Below are positions 34,085 through 46,802 of a stretch of 64,000 bases of DNA, one piece after another. The position numbers were made by a program, and so were the translations under genes. Position 1 is the stretch's first letter; every line of letters starts with the position of its first letter. Under the pieces are notes generated by a model. It did not search any database and had not been told where the DNA came from. It saw only the letters and a list, made by a program, of their open reading frames with translations. Source of the stretch: Ctenosaura bakeri (Eukaryota; Chordata; Lepidosauria; Squamata; Iguanidae); contig CAOLHI010002561.1 in NCBI GenBank assembly GCA_948474755.1, positions 1 through 64,000 of the forward strand, given 5' to 3'.

Positions 34085-37000
34085 TGGCCTGAATTTCCAT
34101 GAATGTGGGCTTCTGGCGAGGGATGGGGTGCACCTCACGAAACTTGGCAGGAATGTTTTTGCAAACAGTCTCGCACAGAGGATTAAGAGGTCTTTAAACT
34201 AAGTTCCGCTGGGGAGGGAGACAATATTATTCAGGGCAAGGACTCGGCGAGCACAGGGGGAAAAGGCCTAAATGATACTGGACAAGTAGTACAAGCGGCC
34301 AATGGCGGGAGGAGTAGAAACTATAGTACAGGACTTGCAGGAAGGGCCCGGGGACTTAAGTGTCTCTACACTAATGCGTGGAGTATGGGAAACAAGCAGG
34401 ATGAACTTGAACTCCTATTACAACAAAATAAATACGATTTGATGGGCATCACTGAGACCTGGTGGGATGAGTCTCATGATTGGAATATAGGAATAGAGGG
34501 GTATAGCCTATTTTGTAAAAATAGACCAAACAAGAAAGGAGGAGGAGTAGCCTTGTATGTCAAGGATGTTTTCACCTGTGAAGAGATCCAGGACTTAAAC
34601 CCAGAAAGCCAGGTAGAGAGCATCTGGGTAAGAATTAAGGCAGCGAGAAACAATAGGGATATTCTGGTGGGGGTTTACTACAGACCTCCAACCCAGGCTG
34701 AGGACTTTGATGACGCCTTCCTCAACCAAATGACTGCACATTCAAAAAGGAGATATACAGTGATAATAGGAGATTTCAATTACCCAGATATATGCTGGCA
34801 GTCAAACTCTGCCAAGACAGCAAGGTCCAGCAAGTTTCTTGCTCGTCTTGCAGACAATTTCATGGTCCAGAAGGTGGAAGAGGCCACAAGGGAATCAAAT
34901 ATTCTAGATATGATCCTGACCAACAGGGATGACCTTGTTAATGAGGTAGAAGTGGTTGGATCTTTAGGGGGGGAGTGACCATGCCCTATTGGAATTTGGC
35001 ATACAGTGGGAAGGAGAAGATAAGTGTAGCCAGACACTCATGTTAGATTTTAAAAAAGCGGACTTCTGTAAACTTAGGGAGCTGCTGGCTGGAATTCCAT
35101 GGTCAAGAATGGTGAAAGGGAAAGGAGTTCAGGAGGCATGGGAGTTCCTTAAAAGGGAGATACTGAAGGCACAGTCTAAAACTGTGCCAATAAGGAGGAA
35201 AAATGGAAGGCATCTGAAGAAACCAGAATGGCTGACTAAAGAACTCTCAGCTGAGCTAAGTGTTAAGAGAAACATGTACAGGGAATGGAAAAAGGGGAAA
35301 CCACCAAAGAAGAATTTAAGCAAGTAGCCAGGAGGAGGGAGGAGGTCAGAAAGGCTAAAGCACAGAACGAACTTAGGTTGGCCAGAGACATTAAAAACAA
35401 TAAAAAGGGCTTTATTAAATATGTCCGCAGCAAACGAAAAAAGAAGGAGACGATAGGGTCGCTGCACAGAGAAGATAGCAAACTACTCACAGGGGGAAGA
35501 GAAAAGGCAGAATTACTTAACACCTTCTTTGCCTCCGTTTTTCCCCAGAAGGATACAAGCACTCAACCTGGCGGTTGGGGAGCAGGGGAGGAAGCAGGGG
35601 AAATGAGGCACGTAATAGGTAGAGAGGTGGTACAGGAATACCTGGCCACACTGGATGAATTCAAGTCTCCAGGGCCAGATGAATTGCATCCTAGGATATT
35701 AAAAGAGCTGGCAGAGGTCATTTCGGAACCACTTGCTATAATCTTTACGAAATCTTGGAGGACAGAAGTTCCAGCAGACTGGAAGAGGGCAAATGTTGTC
35801 CCCACCTTCAAGAAGGGAAAAAAAGAGGACCCAAATAATTATCGCCCAGTCAACCTGACATCAGTACCCAGAAAGATCCTGGAGCAGATCATTAAGCAGT
35901 CAGTTTCTAATCACTTAGAAAGCAAGGCGGTAATCACGAGAAGTCAACACGGATTTCTCAAAAATAAGTCATGCCAGACTAATCTTATCTCTTTTTATGA
36001 TAGAGTTACTAGCTTGATAGATGAAGGGAATGCTGTGGATGTAGCATATCTCGATTTCAGTAAGGCCTTTGACAAAGTTCCCCATGACATTCTTGCAACG
36101 AAGCTGGTAAAATGTGGGCTGGACAGGGCTACTGTTCGTTGGATTTGTAATTGGTTGACCGACTGAACCCAAAGGGTGATCACGAATGGCTGCTTTTCAT
36201 CCTGGAGAGAAGTGACTAGCGGGGTGCCACAGGGTTCTGTCCTGGGCCCTGTGCTGTTCAATATTTTTATCAATGACTTGGATGAAGGAATAGAGGGCAT
36301 GCTCATCAAATTTGCAGATGACACCAAATTGGGAGGGGTTGCTAATATGCCAGAGGACAGGATCAAAATTCAAAATGACCTGGATAGATTGGAGAGCTGG
36401 GCCAAGGCTGACAAAATGAAATTCAACAGAGAGAAGTGTAAGGTCCTACACTTAGGTAGAAAAAATGGAATACAGAAATATAGGATGGGGAACACGTGGC
36501 TGGATAGCAGTACGTGTGAAAGGGATCTAGGAATCTTCATAGACCACAAGCTGAACATGAGTCAGCAGTGTGATGCGGCAGCCAAGAAAGCCAATGCAAT
36601 TCTCGGCTGCATCAATAGGAGTATGGTGTCTAGATCGAGGGAGGTACTGGTACCACTCTACTCTGCTTTGGTTAGACCTCATCTTGAATTCTGTGTCTAG
36701 TTCTGAGCAGCCCAATTCAAGAAGGGCATGGTCAAGCTGGAGCAAGTCCAGAGGAGGGCGACCAAAATGGTGAGAGGCCTGGAAGCCATGCCCTATGAGG
36801 ACAGACTTAGAGATCTGGGTATGTTTAGTCTGCAGAAGAGAAGGTTAAGAGAGGACATGATAGCCATGTTTAAATATTTGAAGGGATGCCATGTAGAGGA
36901 AGGAGAGGGCTTGTTTTCTGCTGCTCCAGAGACCAGGACAAGGAGCAATGGATTCAAGCTGCAGGAAAGGAGATTCCACCTGAACCTCAGGAAGAACCTC

Positions 37001-37200
37001 CTGACAGTCAGGGCTGTTCAGCAGTGGAATATGCTGCCTCGGAGTGTAGTGGAGTCCCCTTCTTTGGAGGTTTTTAAGCAGAGGCTAGATGGCCATCTGT
37101 CGGGAGTGCTTTGAGGGTGTTCCTGCATGGCAGGGGGTTAGACTGGATGGCCCGTGTGATCTCTTCCAATTCTACATTTCTATGATTCTATGATTCTATG
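34085..37200 (+). mobile_element. CR1 LINE, longest and youngest copy; 5'-truncated in ORF1
   Basis: The copy begins in the last residues of ORF1 (LLARDGVHLTKLGRN, ORF1 stop at 34200-34202). The family's D-x-x-H end of the SGNH esterase is the DGVH here. The spacer to ORF2 includes 'CCTAAATGATACTGGACAAG'. ORF2 runs from about 34385 to 37114 and is followed by a short 3' UTR ('CTGCATGGCAGGGGGTTAGA'). The end is the CR1-specific (ATTCTATG)n repeat at about 37176-37200. 5' truncation is usual for CR1. Homologues in this window are at 11.2, 22.9, 59.1 and 9.4 kb, all older. Confidence 0.93.
34385..37114 (+). pseudogene. CR1 ORF2 (APE endonuclease plus reverse transcriptase), broken
   Basis: The endonuclease domain is at 34385-35040: ITETWWDESH holds the catalytic Glu, IIGDFNYPDI the Asp-Asn-type block, and SDHALLEF, read after the first frameshift, the C-terminal Asp-His pair. 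The RT follows at about 35650-36700, with DFSKAFDKVPH (motif A, from 36052), [19 protein letters not shown], and FADD (motif C, 36311-36322). A C-terminal region runs to 37114. Lesions: a frameshift at the G7 run 34967-34973; a second near 35288-35300; TGA at 36164, which looks like CpG decay of an Arg CGA codon; TAG at 36698; and TGA at 36704. The parts total about 910 codons, close to the family length. The product would nick DNA and prime reverse transcription at the nick; this copy cannot make it whole. Confidence 0.92.
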
Positions 37201-37343
37201 ATCCTTTATTTCTTTTTTTTTAAGTTTTGCGTGCATATGTAGGTTAGGTTAGGTAGTTAGTAAGTGTTTATTTAGTCTAGTAGGTGTTGTGTTATAATTA
37301 TGTGTTTCCGTGTTTTATTCTCCCATGTATGTTGTTTTATATA
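37201..37343. other. Spacer between CR1 and a MITE
   Basis: Short AT-rich stretch with GGTTA repeats at about 37242-37258. Confidence 0.4.
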
Positions 37344-37544
37344 GGCCATTTCTGCACTACACTGTTATAGTGATATTTTCCACTTTCAACATCCTGTGGA
37401 ATTCTTGGGTTTGTAGTTTACTGGGGCCAAAGAGCTCTCTGATGGAAAATTCTAAGTACCCCTCCCTAAAGTACAAACCCCAGGATTCCATAGGATGTTG
37501 AAAGTGGAATAATAGCACTATAACAGTGTAGTGCAGAAATGCCC
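37344..37544. mobile_element. Palindromic MITE, GGCCATTTC family (copy 3)
   Basis: GGCCATTTCTGCACTACACT on the left matches the inverted right end GGGCATTTCTGCACTACACT at 19 of 20 positions. ATA flanks both sides (37341-37343, 37545-37547), a 3-bp target duplication. The hairpin covers the whole element and includes 'GGTTTGTAGTTTAC'. This is the best preserved copy of the family. Confidence 0.9.
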
Positions 37545-39824
37545 ATACTCTAAAAATGTAGTTTAGTAAAAGATATTATTTTTTAAAAAAGATAGGATCA
37601 AAATTTGAAATTGAATGGACCATTGGCTAACCTACAGCCAAGAAATATACCATGAGAAATAACAGACAGTAATGTCTAAGCATATTGGACCATATGTTGG
37701 ACATTTAATTCTAGCTCTTCTTCTATAGGAAATGAATGACCTGAGCAGGAAGGTTTTTATTTTCTGTGGGTTTTATGTAGTTGTTTGTTTATTTCTACTT
37801 TTTTTTTAAATCTGAGCATACTAACTGACAAGAAAAATATATACATGGGGGGGGAGTTCAGTTAGGTCTTAAAACTTTAGCTTTTAAAGGAACCTTATGG
37901 CCTTAGTATTCAAAGGCATTTTTAAAAATAGCCTGGAGATGAGCTTGTTGATAAAATTATAAGTAATGAAGTAGCCCAAGGAAGAATGTCAGAGAGAGCA
38001 GGAGATCTTGATGTGAAGGCCTAGCTCCCTAATTTTTATTATGCTTACAAGGACATTCTGTAAAAAGAAAAATGAGTGCCTTGCTCAACACCTGCTGTAA
38101 AAAAGGTACTCAGATTCTAGAGCTAGCTTAAATCATTTTTTTTTTCCTGAAACAAACTGCCAAACAAGCCTTAGGCCATTTAATTTCCAAATACCAATAA
38201 TTAAAATGAGTCACATCATCAGAGTTTGGCAGGGCTACAGCCTTCTTTTTCTCTTTTCATTTCCACATAAATTTCAGTGAAGGTCAGGGTTTGGAGGGAC
38301 AGAGCAGAACCTGCCTGCTTTGTGCTCAGGGGAGGCTAAAATATGACTTGTTCACAGTGTCCCTCATAGTTCAGGACTTAATGGCCCTTGACGGGGAGAA
38401 CCTAGAAGTTAATTTCACTCTGTGTCCCAAAAGCAGTCATTGTCAATGCAGTTTGTGTAGCCTGAAGAGCACTGTTTTCCTCACAATCTGGAGTGACCAA
38501 TGAGTGATAGCCATGAACCCCACAATTGATTACATCTTTTTTTATTAAAAGAAATAACTGTAAGCCTACTGTCCTACCCTATTTTTCACCTTTACATTGC
38601 TTTTCAGTAGTAATCTATACCTACACAAATACCATTTTCTCCTACTTTAATAATATACAGCCCTCTTGGGAACAATCCTTATTAATGCATCGGTATAGTC
38701 TTTGTACAAGTGGTTACTTAGGAGCTTATCACAGGAATCAAAATAAACTGCAATTACTGCAGGATAATAGCATAGTTTTACTGGGACTTATCACATGAAG
38801 TCATTCCTCTTCTGTTATTCTCCTAGTGGGACACAATTTGGAAAGTAATTCTTTTACAAAGGAGGTCATTAATGTGTGTTGTGTGTGTGTGTGTTTTAGT
38901 AAAAGAAACATTTTGAAACAGTCTCCAATGGAAGTGGAGCAACATCATGTGATAAAGTCCCAGGTAAAGAAGCTATTATCCTGTTGTAATTGTCTCATGT
39001 GAAAAGCTCTGTAATCCATCTCTTAGTTTGGCAAAAACAATCTACAACCATTCATCATACAAATCCTATTAGAAACTTTGAACCAGAAATTAAACATTTC
39101 CCCCACATTGGCGAATCTCATAAATTACTGGGGATGCTTCCAGATGGAGAACTCCAAGTATTATGGTTCTATTCCACTTTTCCATCTATAATGGATTTGT
39201 ATGTAGTAAGAAAAACAAAGATGCAAGAAATAATAGGAAAATTTAAAATAGTTACCAATGGAAGACAGCAGTCATTGATCCACTACAAATTTCGTATTTG
39301 GCACAAGGTGATTACACAACAAAAGTCTAGGAATTCCCAGTACAGAGTATTATTTTATTTTTCATTAGTTGTTGTTAAATGGCTCCAGCAAGATGGCAGG
39401 TGCAAGCCTAATTTCATATTAAAGATGTACTATAAACCACTGAAAGCTTACAGAATTTTCAGTATTTGTCTCAGCAAGAGCTGAAACAGCTAGGTGGAGA
39501 ATAATTTGGAGTTAGGATGTTGGCAAATAAATTTCTCATTAAAAAGGTACTCTCTTTCCTCATAAAATTCCCCACAATGTCTGGACAGAATTTGCATGAG
39601 GCATATTCTATTATGAAATCCCAATGGCAAGAGAGGTTAATCTTGCAGAACATATGTTTCGTTTCTTTCAGTGTTTCATCTTTCTGTGGAAAGGGACCCT
39701 GACACAGAATTCTGAAGGACTTGCCTACTTTTTTGGCAGTTTTGTTGGTGATCATCAACTATGTATTTTGCTTTTTGTTTTTCAAAGACAACCTGAGCTA
39801 TTTCAGTTATTATAGAAAAGCAAT
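37545..39824. other. No gene seen; (GT)n near 38875
   Basis: AT-rich DNA. A 164-codon frame at 38990-39484 is unusually long for this composition but shows no domain or splice context. A (TG)n run lies at 38872-38895. Confidence 0.45.
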
Positions 39825-39900
39825 TTGGAGGGATGTTCCTGCATGTCATGGATTCAGCTAGATGGTCATTGTGGCCCCTTTCAGCTCTATGATTCTTTGA
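39825..39900 (+). mobile_element. CR1-like 3' terminal fragment, sense
   Basis: 'GATGTTCCTGCATGTCATGG', then 'AGCTAGATGGTCATTGTGGC' and 'CTCTATGATTCTTTG', is the terminal 75 bp of a CR1 3' UTR. Everything upstream is missing (extreme 5' truncation). Confidence 0.75.
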
Positions 39901-41657
39901 CAACTACAGGGTGATTTGTTAGAAGACTGGGCAAAAAGTATGAGTTGGCCTGACAGTCCTCATTATAATGTTTGTATCATAGTAGGGACTATGAGAAGTC
40001 TGCTTGTAGATAAAAATATGGAAAAATTTCTCCCAAAGGCTGTAGATGATATCAGGCTCAAACATGAATGTTTATACTTGATTTCTTCCATGATGAATAA
40101 CATATCTTTGTTCTTTTTGCCAGTGCTTTCAATTAGCCTTCTAACGCAAAGCTAAACACTTTTTTCAGTTTGTTATTGAAGATATGATGATGACGGTTCC
40201 AACTGTTTTCAAGACATAATTCATACTTGCATTCCGATATGTTACTTTCGTATGTTAAGATTACAAAATTGCTTGTTAATAATACTAACAATGAAAAAAT
40301 GGTTTTCCCAGTTTCAAGGCTATCCTCAACATAATTCAACAACTGTTTATTCCTCACATTAACTTATTTTTGAAAGTGCAAGGTGGTGATAAACCTAAAA
40401 AACATATACATTGTACATTTAACACCATTGTTTTTCTCTCCTATCTGGGACTTTAATTCAATTAGCTTGCCCCCAGTACTGAAGAAGGTTGTGCTCTGTC
40501 TGGAACTTTATTATACCCATATATAACCAAAAGACTTTCATTCTCCATATAACAGTCATCTTCTTATCTTCTCTATCTTATTATCGTCTCAGTCTCTCTC
40601 TTGTCATATAATTTAATTTAATTTTATCATCTAGCATATATTTCGTGACTGGTATCAATCTTTGGAAAATATGAAACCTAATATATTTGAGTTTTGGAAG
40701 CTTCTTATGAAAAAACAGCCACAGCTATATTTTCTTTGCTTTCTCAAAGAATGCACTTTGAGCCCGGAGAGAAGATAGCAAAGTCGCTGTATACTGTATA
40801 TACTTTTTTTCCTGCACTAGAGAAAATGAATATCCTTTCAGGAGTAGGCTCTCTTGGGAAATCTAAGAATCCTCAGGTTCCCCTTGATAAAAGTTTATTA
40901 TTTCTTTATTTAAGACATACATATAACCTTCACACAAAAGAAGATCATGTCTAACTGAATGCATGGTATATGAAATGCCCCACCTTGGATCATTACGGTT
41001 GCCCCATTACAGTTGCCACAGAGGTATGTGAAAAAAGACCCCGAAAAAATTCAGCAGGGGACATGAAAAAGCCAAACCTTTCACGCTACAGTCCACCGCA
41101 TGACTAGTGTTTTACGAGGGCCCTAAACAGAGCACATAGGCCAGTTTGCAGTTTCAATTAAAAGTGGTGAACAACAAGACAAATGCAAATGTAAAAGAGG
41201 GGGGAAAATGAACACAAAATAAGTATAACAGAATAAACAGCACAAAATAAACACAGAATAAACAACACAGGAATATTTCCAGTGCTTGTTTGAAGGGTTG
41301 GGAGAATATAAATGTTCTTGAGTTGCATTAAAAAAAAAACTTAATAGTTATGAGTGTGTGCCTTTGGAGAAGAAATTCCATAATTGGGGTAGCACAGCTG
41401 AGAAAGCTTTCTTCTGCACCATTATCTGTTCTTTTTTCCTCTCTGTTGGTGGCAAGTAAATCAGAAAAGGTCTTTGTAGAAACTTTACTAACATCTGGGC
41501 AGTTTGCTTTAGGAGTAGTTCCTTACAGACAGGTAAACAATTCCTTTTTTAAAAAATAGAAGACACTACTTCCCAGAGGTTTTGAGCTTGTGCCAGCCAC
41601 TTTTTACTTCCAGTCCTGACTGCTGCAACCACATTTCACACACGCAAGAATCATAAG
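39901..41657. other. No gene seen
   Basis: AT-rich DNA with an A9 run near 41331. No coding motif or element end noticed. Confidence 0.5.
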
Positions 41658-41752
41658 GCCCTCCAGATGTTGCTGCACTACAATGCCCAGCATTCCTCAG
41701 TAGTGCTGGTTTGAACTGCTGGGAATTGCAGTTCAACAGCATGTAGAGGGGC
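41658..41752. mobile_element. Small foldback MITE (CCAGATGTTG family)
   Basis: GCCCTCCAGATGTTGCTGCA on the left faces GCCCCTCTACATGCTGTTGA (inverted right end). The arms continue through 'CTACAATGCCCAGCA' and 'TGCTGGGAATTGCAG'. The 95-bp hairpin is non-coding and related to those at 3597 and 46127. Confidence 0.65.
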
Positions 41753-43286
41753 ACATGAATCCCTTCCCTGCCCTGGAACAAGTGCAGGTATCCCAAGGAA
41801 CATGGCATGCAGATACCTAACAAGAAATACAAAGTGTGTTGGATCACATAGGAACCAGAGGAAATCACTATGTAGAAGTACTGACCAATCTGTCTAAAAA
41901 CATGAAGCTAAATGAAGTGGAGGAAAGGACTTTTAAAATATCGTCCAAACAATTATTTCTTTTTGCCCAGGGACAAGGTTTGGATTGATACAACAATGAG
42001 AATGAGATAAATATACAGCCTCTCAACCTTGAAAGGTATTAGAATACTTCTTTCTTGATACATGTTACCCTAGTAACTAATAGCAGCTGGCCTTGTGAGT
42101 ACTAGTGATAAGAGAGGCTGAAAGCAGTATAGATTTTCCAAGTGAAAGTCAGTTGTTGTTTCTAGTTATTTTCAAAGCATGCTTTTGGTATGCAGAGCAA
42201 CAGAAGTTCTGAGGCTCTGGCATGTCAATTTCAACAGTAATGATGGCTGAGATCCTACATTGCCCACATAGTTATGAATGTGTAAATAATTAACATGTCC
42301 TAGCCCCCCCCCCATCTACATTAAGAGCTGGCAGCAACACCAAACAATGAGATCAGTTCTGCTGGTAATCAAGATGGAATAGAAGGATGCTTCCAGTCCC
42401 CTCCTGATGGCAGTCTGCTGTGATAAAGAATTGCAACAGGGGTCATGGTATTGATTGTCACAGCCTCACTCACTGGCAGAAGGAGGATAGAAACATAATT
42501 TTGCTGCACCCTGACCTCCAATAGAACAGACCCCCATTGCTCAGAACAGCTCCCTGGAACTTAAAATGGGATCCAAGGGCCATTTATGACTGTGGCAATA
42601 GTGCTATGATCATGAATGCACAGTATAACTGAATACAGAGGAGTTACAAATCCATAACTGTAAATTACAAATCTGTAACTGTAGCACAGGATGCTAGCTG
42701 GTGTTTTTGTTTTTTTTTATGGCAGCTGGTGGCATCCATGTAAGTGGGCAGGGTGAATCTGCTCCAGGTCTTAGTCCAACAAAGGAGCTATCCAAGGTGC
42801 TGGATTTATTTTGGAGACAGTTCAATACTTTGGACAGCTCCTTTGAAGGTTGTACTGGGACCTGGAATGGATTCACTCTACCACTAACATGAAAGGCTGC
42901 AGTTCCAGTGATGGTGGTAATTACTTGTTAGCTGAAAGGAGCCTAGCAAATTGCATTATACTAAGTGAGACTGTTGAGTCACATAATCCTGTATTGGCTG
43001 CACATTCTGGTAGAACCTCTCTAGGATTTCAGAAAGACGTTTTTCATTGTCCTATCTGCAGATGCCAGGATTGATTCTGGGACCAGGCATCTGCTGTGCA
43101 TCTCAGCTATACCCCTTTGCACTGAGTCAACAGGTACGGTTCCTCTCCAACCCTTGCTTAAAGAATAAGTGATTCAATTATGGAAAATATTTATTTTGAT
43201 GAACATCACTTCACAACTAAAATTACATTAATGTGATCAATTTGGCATTGTGTGAATGCTTCATTCTGATACTGCAAATCAACTCA
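41753..43286. other. No gene seen
   Basis: Contains a C9 run near 42305 and T-rich runs near 42704. Opposite-strand frames at 42694-42892 overlap; neither shows a motif. Confidence 0.45.
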
Positions 43287-43510
43287 GGGCCCTTTCACAC
43301 TACACAATTATATCACTATGATTCTTTTTTTAACTGCCATGGTGACATGCTATGGAATCCTGGGTTTTATAGTCTGGTGAGGCAGTAGAGTTCTGTGGCT
43401 GAGAATTTTATATGCCCCTCCCTAAATTGCAAACCCAAGGATTCCATAGGATGGACCCACAGCAGTTAAAGCAAATCATAATACTATAACTGTGTAGTGT
43501 AAAAGAGCCC
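43287..43510. mobile_element. Palindromic MITE, GGGCCCTTTC family (copy 4)
   Basis: GGGCCCTTTCACACTACACA on the left faces GGGCTCTTTTACACTACACA (inverted right end), 17-18 of 20 identical. TCA flanks both sides (43284-43286, 43511-43513). The interior differs from copies 1-3 ('AACTGCCATGGTGACATGC'), so this is a subfamily. It resembles the copy at 54856. Confidence 0.88.
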
Positions 43511-44756
43511 TCAGATTCTTCCTAGCCTTTCAGAGAATTAAGCTTCAGTGCAGCCACAATGCAACTTTCATCATAGACAGCCTAAAGGACAATTAAAATG
43601 TTAAAGTGGTACAGTCATATAAAATGTTTTGCCCTTCTTCACCTATTATCATTATATCCATCATGCCTGATTTTGTAGCTGAAGCAAGCCCTTTTACAGA
43701 TAAGGACCCTGACATGATGAAAACTTCTGTGGTTTTCTTAATGAAATTTGCTTCTGTCCCAAAGGCCATACACATCGGTTAGGAAAAAACATGACTGCAT
43801 GTATCATTCTCCCACCCCACCAAACATACATGCAGCTATTAGGATTAGGGTGGTTTTCCCTGAGAAACTGTAGGTAGGAAGCCCCAGTCGCATAGGGACA
43901 GGGGCAAGGGAGGCGGTGCACCCTGGGTGCTACTTTTTTGGGGGGGTGATGCCTCTCCTTATCTGCCCTCGTGCACCGTCACCCCTCCCCTGCAGGCCAT
44001 AGCTCCACCCACATGTGCTATAGCTCTGCCCAAGCACATTGTAGCCCCTCTCACACACCTCTACCCCTGCCCCTTCCCCACTCGGGCCAAGCTGTGCCAC
44101 TGGGAAGCCCTATTTTCCCCTCAATTCGGTCCTGTTCTTTAAAAGTATTAAGGCACTGAAGAAGCATTCATGCATCTACTTTTCCAGTTTAGCTCCCAGT
44201 CAAAGAAGTAGGCATGATTTCTGCAGACTATCTAGCTTTACTGATGAAACCACTACAGATGCTATCAGTTCACTATTCATACCAAAAAGCCATATCTTAA
44301 ATCAATCAAAAGAGAACAGCGGCCCAACTAAACATGTGTCACTCAGCAGAGAATTCTACACACATCTGTAAAGCCCTCACCATTGTAAAGGGTAGAGAAT
44401 GGCCCAAGAAAGGAAGTGCTCCATAAAGGCTGCAAGCCCCAAACCATCAAGGATTGGTGCAAGGTATATACTTCATACAATTTAAATTTGCATTCCTGTG
44501 CCTGCATATGCATTATGGCCCATCTCTCATATGGCAAAATCATGCGGTGTGATTTTTTTTTCCAAGTCCCCACTTCCCTTCATTGGGAAATGGTTCTCAT
44601 ATGAGATGAGGTAAAATGAAAGTTCACAAAAAGATAGTGTGCATCCCTTTATGACTGTGATGACTCTTGTACACACACACGCACGTTATGTCACAGTATT
44701 CATATGATAGACATAAAGATACAAATATCTCCTTCAGATCCATTAACATTACTTCA
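43511..44756. other. No gene seen; C-rich patch at 43970-44080
   Basis: The patch near 43907-44090 (CCACCC and CCCCTCT-rich) may be a decayed repeat but I cannot classify it. A short (AC)n run lies near 44670. Confidence 0.4.
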
Positions 44757-44957
44757 GAGAGCCAGCTTGGTGTAATGGTTTGAATGTTGGACAAGGATCC
44801 TAGGAGACCAGAGTCTGAATTTCCGTGAAAACTCACTGGGTGACCTTGGGCAAGCCACACTCTCTCAGACTCAGAAGAAGACTATAGCCTCTGAATAAAT
44901 CTTGCCAGGAAAACTATGAGAGGGTTGCCAAAAGTTGGAACTGAACTGAAGGTACAT
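44757..44957 (+). mobile_element. tRNA-derived squamate SINE, sense
   Basis: Head 'AGCCAGCTTGGTGTAATGG', then 'TAGGAGACCAGAGTCTGAAT', body 'GGTGACCTTGGGCAAGCCAC', tail 'GGGTTGCCAAAAGTTGGAAC'. Near full length. Confidence 0.88.
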
Positions 44958-46126
44958 AATAATACATTCGTACATACAGAGAGAGATTATTTCAGGGTAC
45001 AAAAATCATTTCAGAGCTTTCAGCCTTTTTCTTCTCTTCTACTGTTATTTTCACTGAATATGCAAATATGCTGCTTTGGATGAACTGCATTACATCTTTT
45101 GAATGTAGGGCCATGGCTACAAAACTCCCATGGCCCTTGGAACATTGCATTTATATTGGCTTTAGAATGAGATTTGTTTTATTTTAAGCTTTGAGTCTGA
45201 CCTTGTTCACCTAGATGCCACAGAAAACAGTCCCATTATTTTTGCACACTGCCAAATATGTCAAGGCCATGTTTAATCAATGGAAAATACTAACAGCCTT
45301 AGAACTAAGTCTTCTTTCAAGAAAGATTACATTTTTCTAGTATGTTGTTATTTGGCTACTTCTACATTTTAGCTTTCAGCTCTGTGTAAGATCTCTTTTT
45401 TTCCTTTTGATTTTCCTGTCAGACTGTAACCTCTGCTTTACGGAAGAATAATCTGTTTTTTCTTTTATTACACATCATTCTTGCATTCAAAATCATTGCA
45501 TCTTAACATATAACATTTTAATTCAGAGGTTTTGTGCCCAGTTCTACTTCATTCACCCAAGCTATTGAAGAAAAACATGTTCTGGATAACACAGTCAACA
45601 TTTAGTCCCATGTATGTCTTGATCTCAATTTTACACATTCTGTGATCATTTTTTGAGTGGAAAACACATACTAAACATGGATTCATTTATTAAGTTTCTA
45701 GTTGTGGTAGGAAATTATCTTCCTTCCATATTAGACCCTGTAACCATAATTAAATGTTAAATAAAGTTGGCAATAAAAAAAGCAACTAGCTTTGTTTTCT
45801 ATCATGATTCCTGAAAACTATTTTAAAGTGATGCTTTTCTTTGTTCATTTTTAATGTATTCTCCTCTAATTTATTAAGAGTTCTGTGATTAACTGTGCAT
45901 AATTAAAACCAAACGGCACAATATGAATGACACTGGGTTAATATCACCATAACCTTTATATTCCCTAGATTTAAAAACAGAGATAGGCAGAATGTAGCCT
46001 GCAATGGTAGATATTGATCTTTTTCCAATGCATCACATAATATATGCTCATTGTTGAATTTCTTGCAAAGGATGTTGAGCTAGGTGGATCTTAGGCCTCT
46101 TCTACAACAGCAATGGGAGTTCTGCT
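44958..46126. other. No gene seen
   Basis: AT-rich DNA, no structure noticed. Confidence 0.5.
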
Positions 46127-46212
46127 GCCTTCCAAGTGTTGCTGTACAGTAAGTCCCAGCAGCCTATGTTGAGGAATGCTTGAAAGTGAAGTTCAACAAC
46201 ATCAAAAGAGCT
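46127..46212. mobile_element. Small foldback MITE (CCAGATGTTG family), decayed
   Basis: 'GCCTTCCAAGTGTTGCTGTA' with 'CAGTAAGTCCCAGCAGCC' faces 'GAAGTTCAACAACATCAAAA' on the right. It has the same plan as 41658 and 3597 but is more diverged. Confidence 0.5.
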
Positions 46213-46750
46213 ACACAGTTCCCACTCCTCTCTTACATGCCTTTCAACATTTGACAGATAAGAGTCAAGACAGGAAAGCCCAAACAATCTAATAGTAAAG
46301 ATATGGCAAAAGTTATTAACAAGGAAGAACATACAAGGTAAGAGATGCTATGCCAATTTGCTTTTGCCTCTGTCTAGCAAGAAGGACAAGATTCTACCCA
46401 CTCTTCTCTTGAGCTGTTCAATGCAAACTGTTTCTGCATTTGAACTCAGTGTGCACCAGTGAAAATAAGCTGAGAACAAAAAGAAGAGAGTGGCAGGATG
46501 GGAAAGAAGCTGGGACATTTTAAAAGCAGCCAAAGGAATGGAATGACAGAGGATTAATTGGGACTGTTTTTGTCAAATTGGGGACAATTGGAAAATATGG
46601 TCCTATAGTATTCTTTTTTAGGTTCCTAAATCAGAGTACCCACTAAGGATTACTTAATATGGCTGTGTTGTCCCTTCTTTTTCGAAGAAATCCTAAGTTA
46701 TGCTTTCTTGCCTTAAAAATGTAAAACATTTTATAAAGCATAAGGGGGGA
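46213..46750. other. No gene seen
   Basis: No recognised structure. Confidence 0.45.

Positions 46751-46801
<51 letters not shown>
46751..46801 (+). repeat. (GAT)17 microsatellite
   Basis: About 17 perfect GAT triplets. The antisense frame over it (46731-46928) yields a poly-His run and is an artefact. Confidence 0.95.

Positions 46802-46802
<1 letters not shown>

Noticed and set aside
38990..39484. 164-codon frame in AT-rich DNA
   Set aside because: No recognisable motif. It is long for the composition, but it is unsupported by neighbours or repeat homology.
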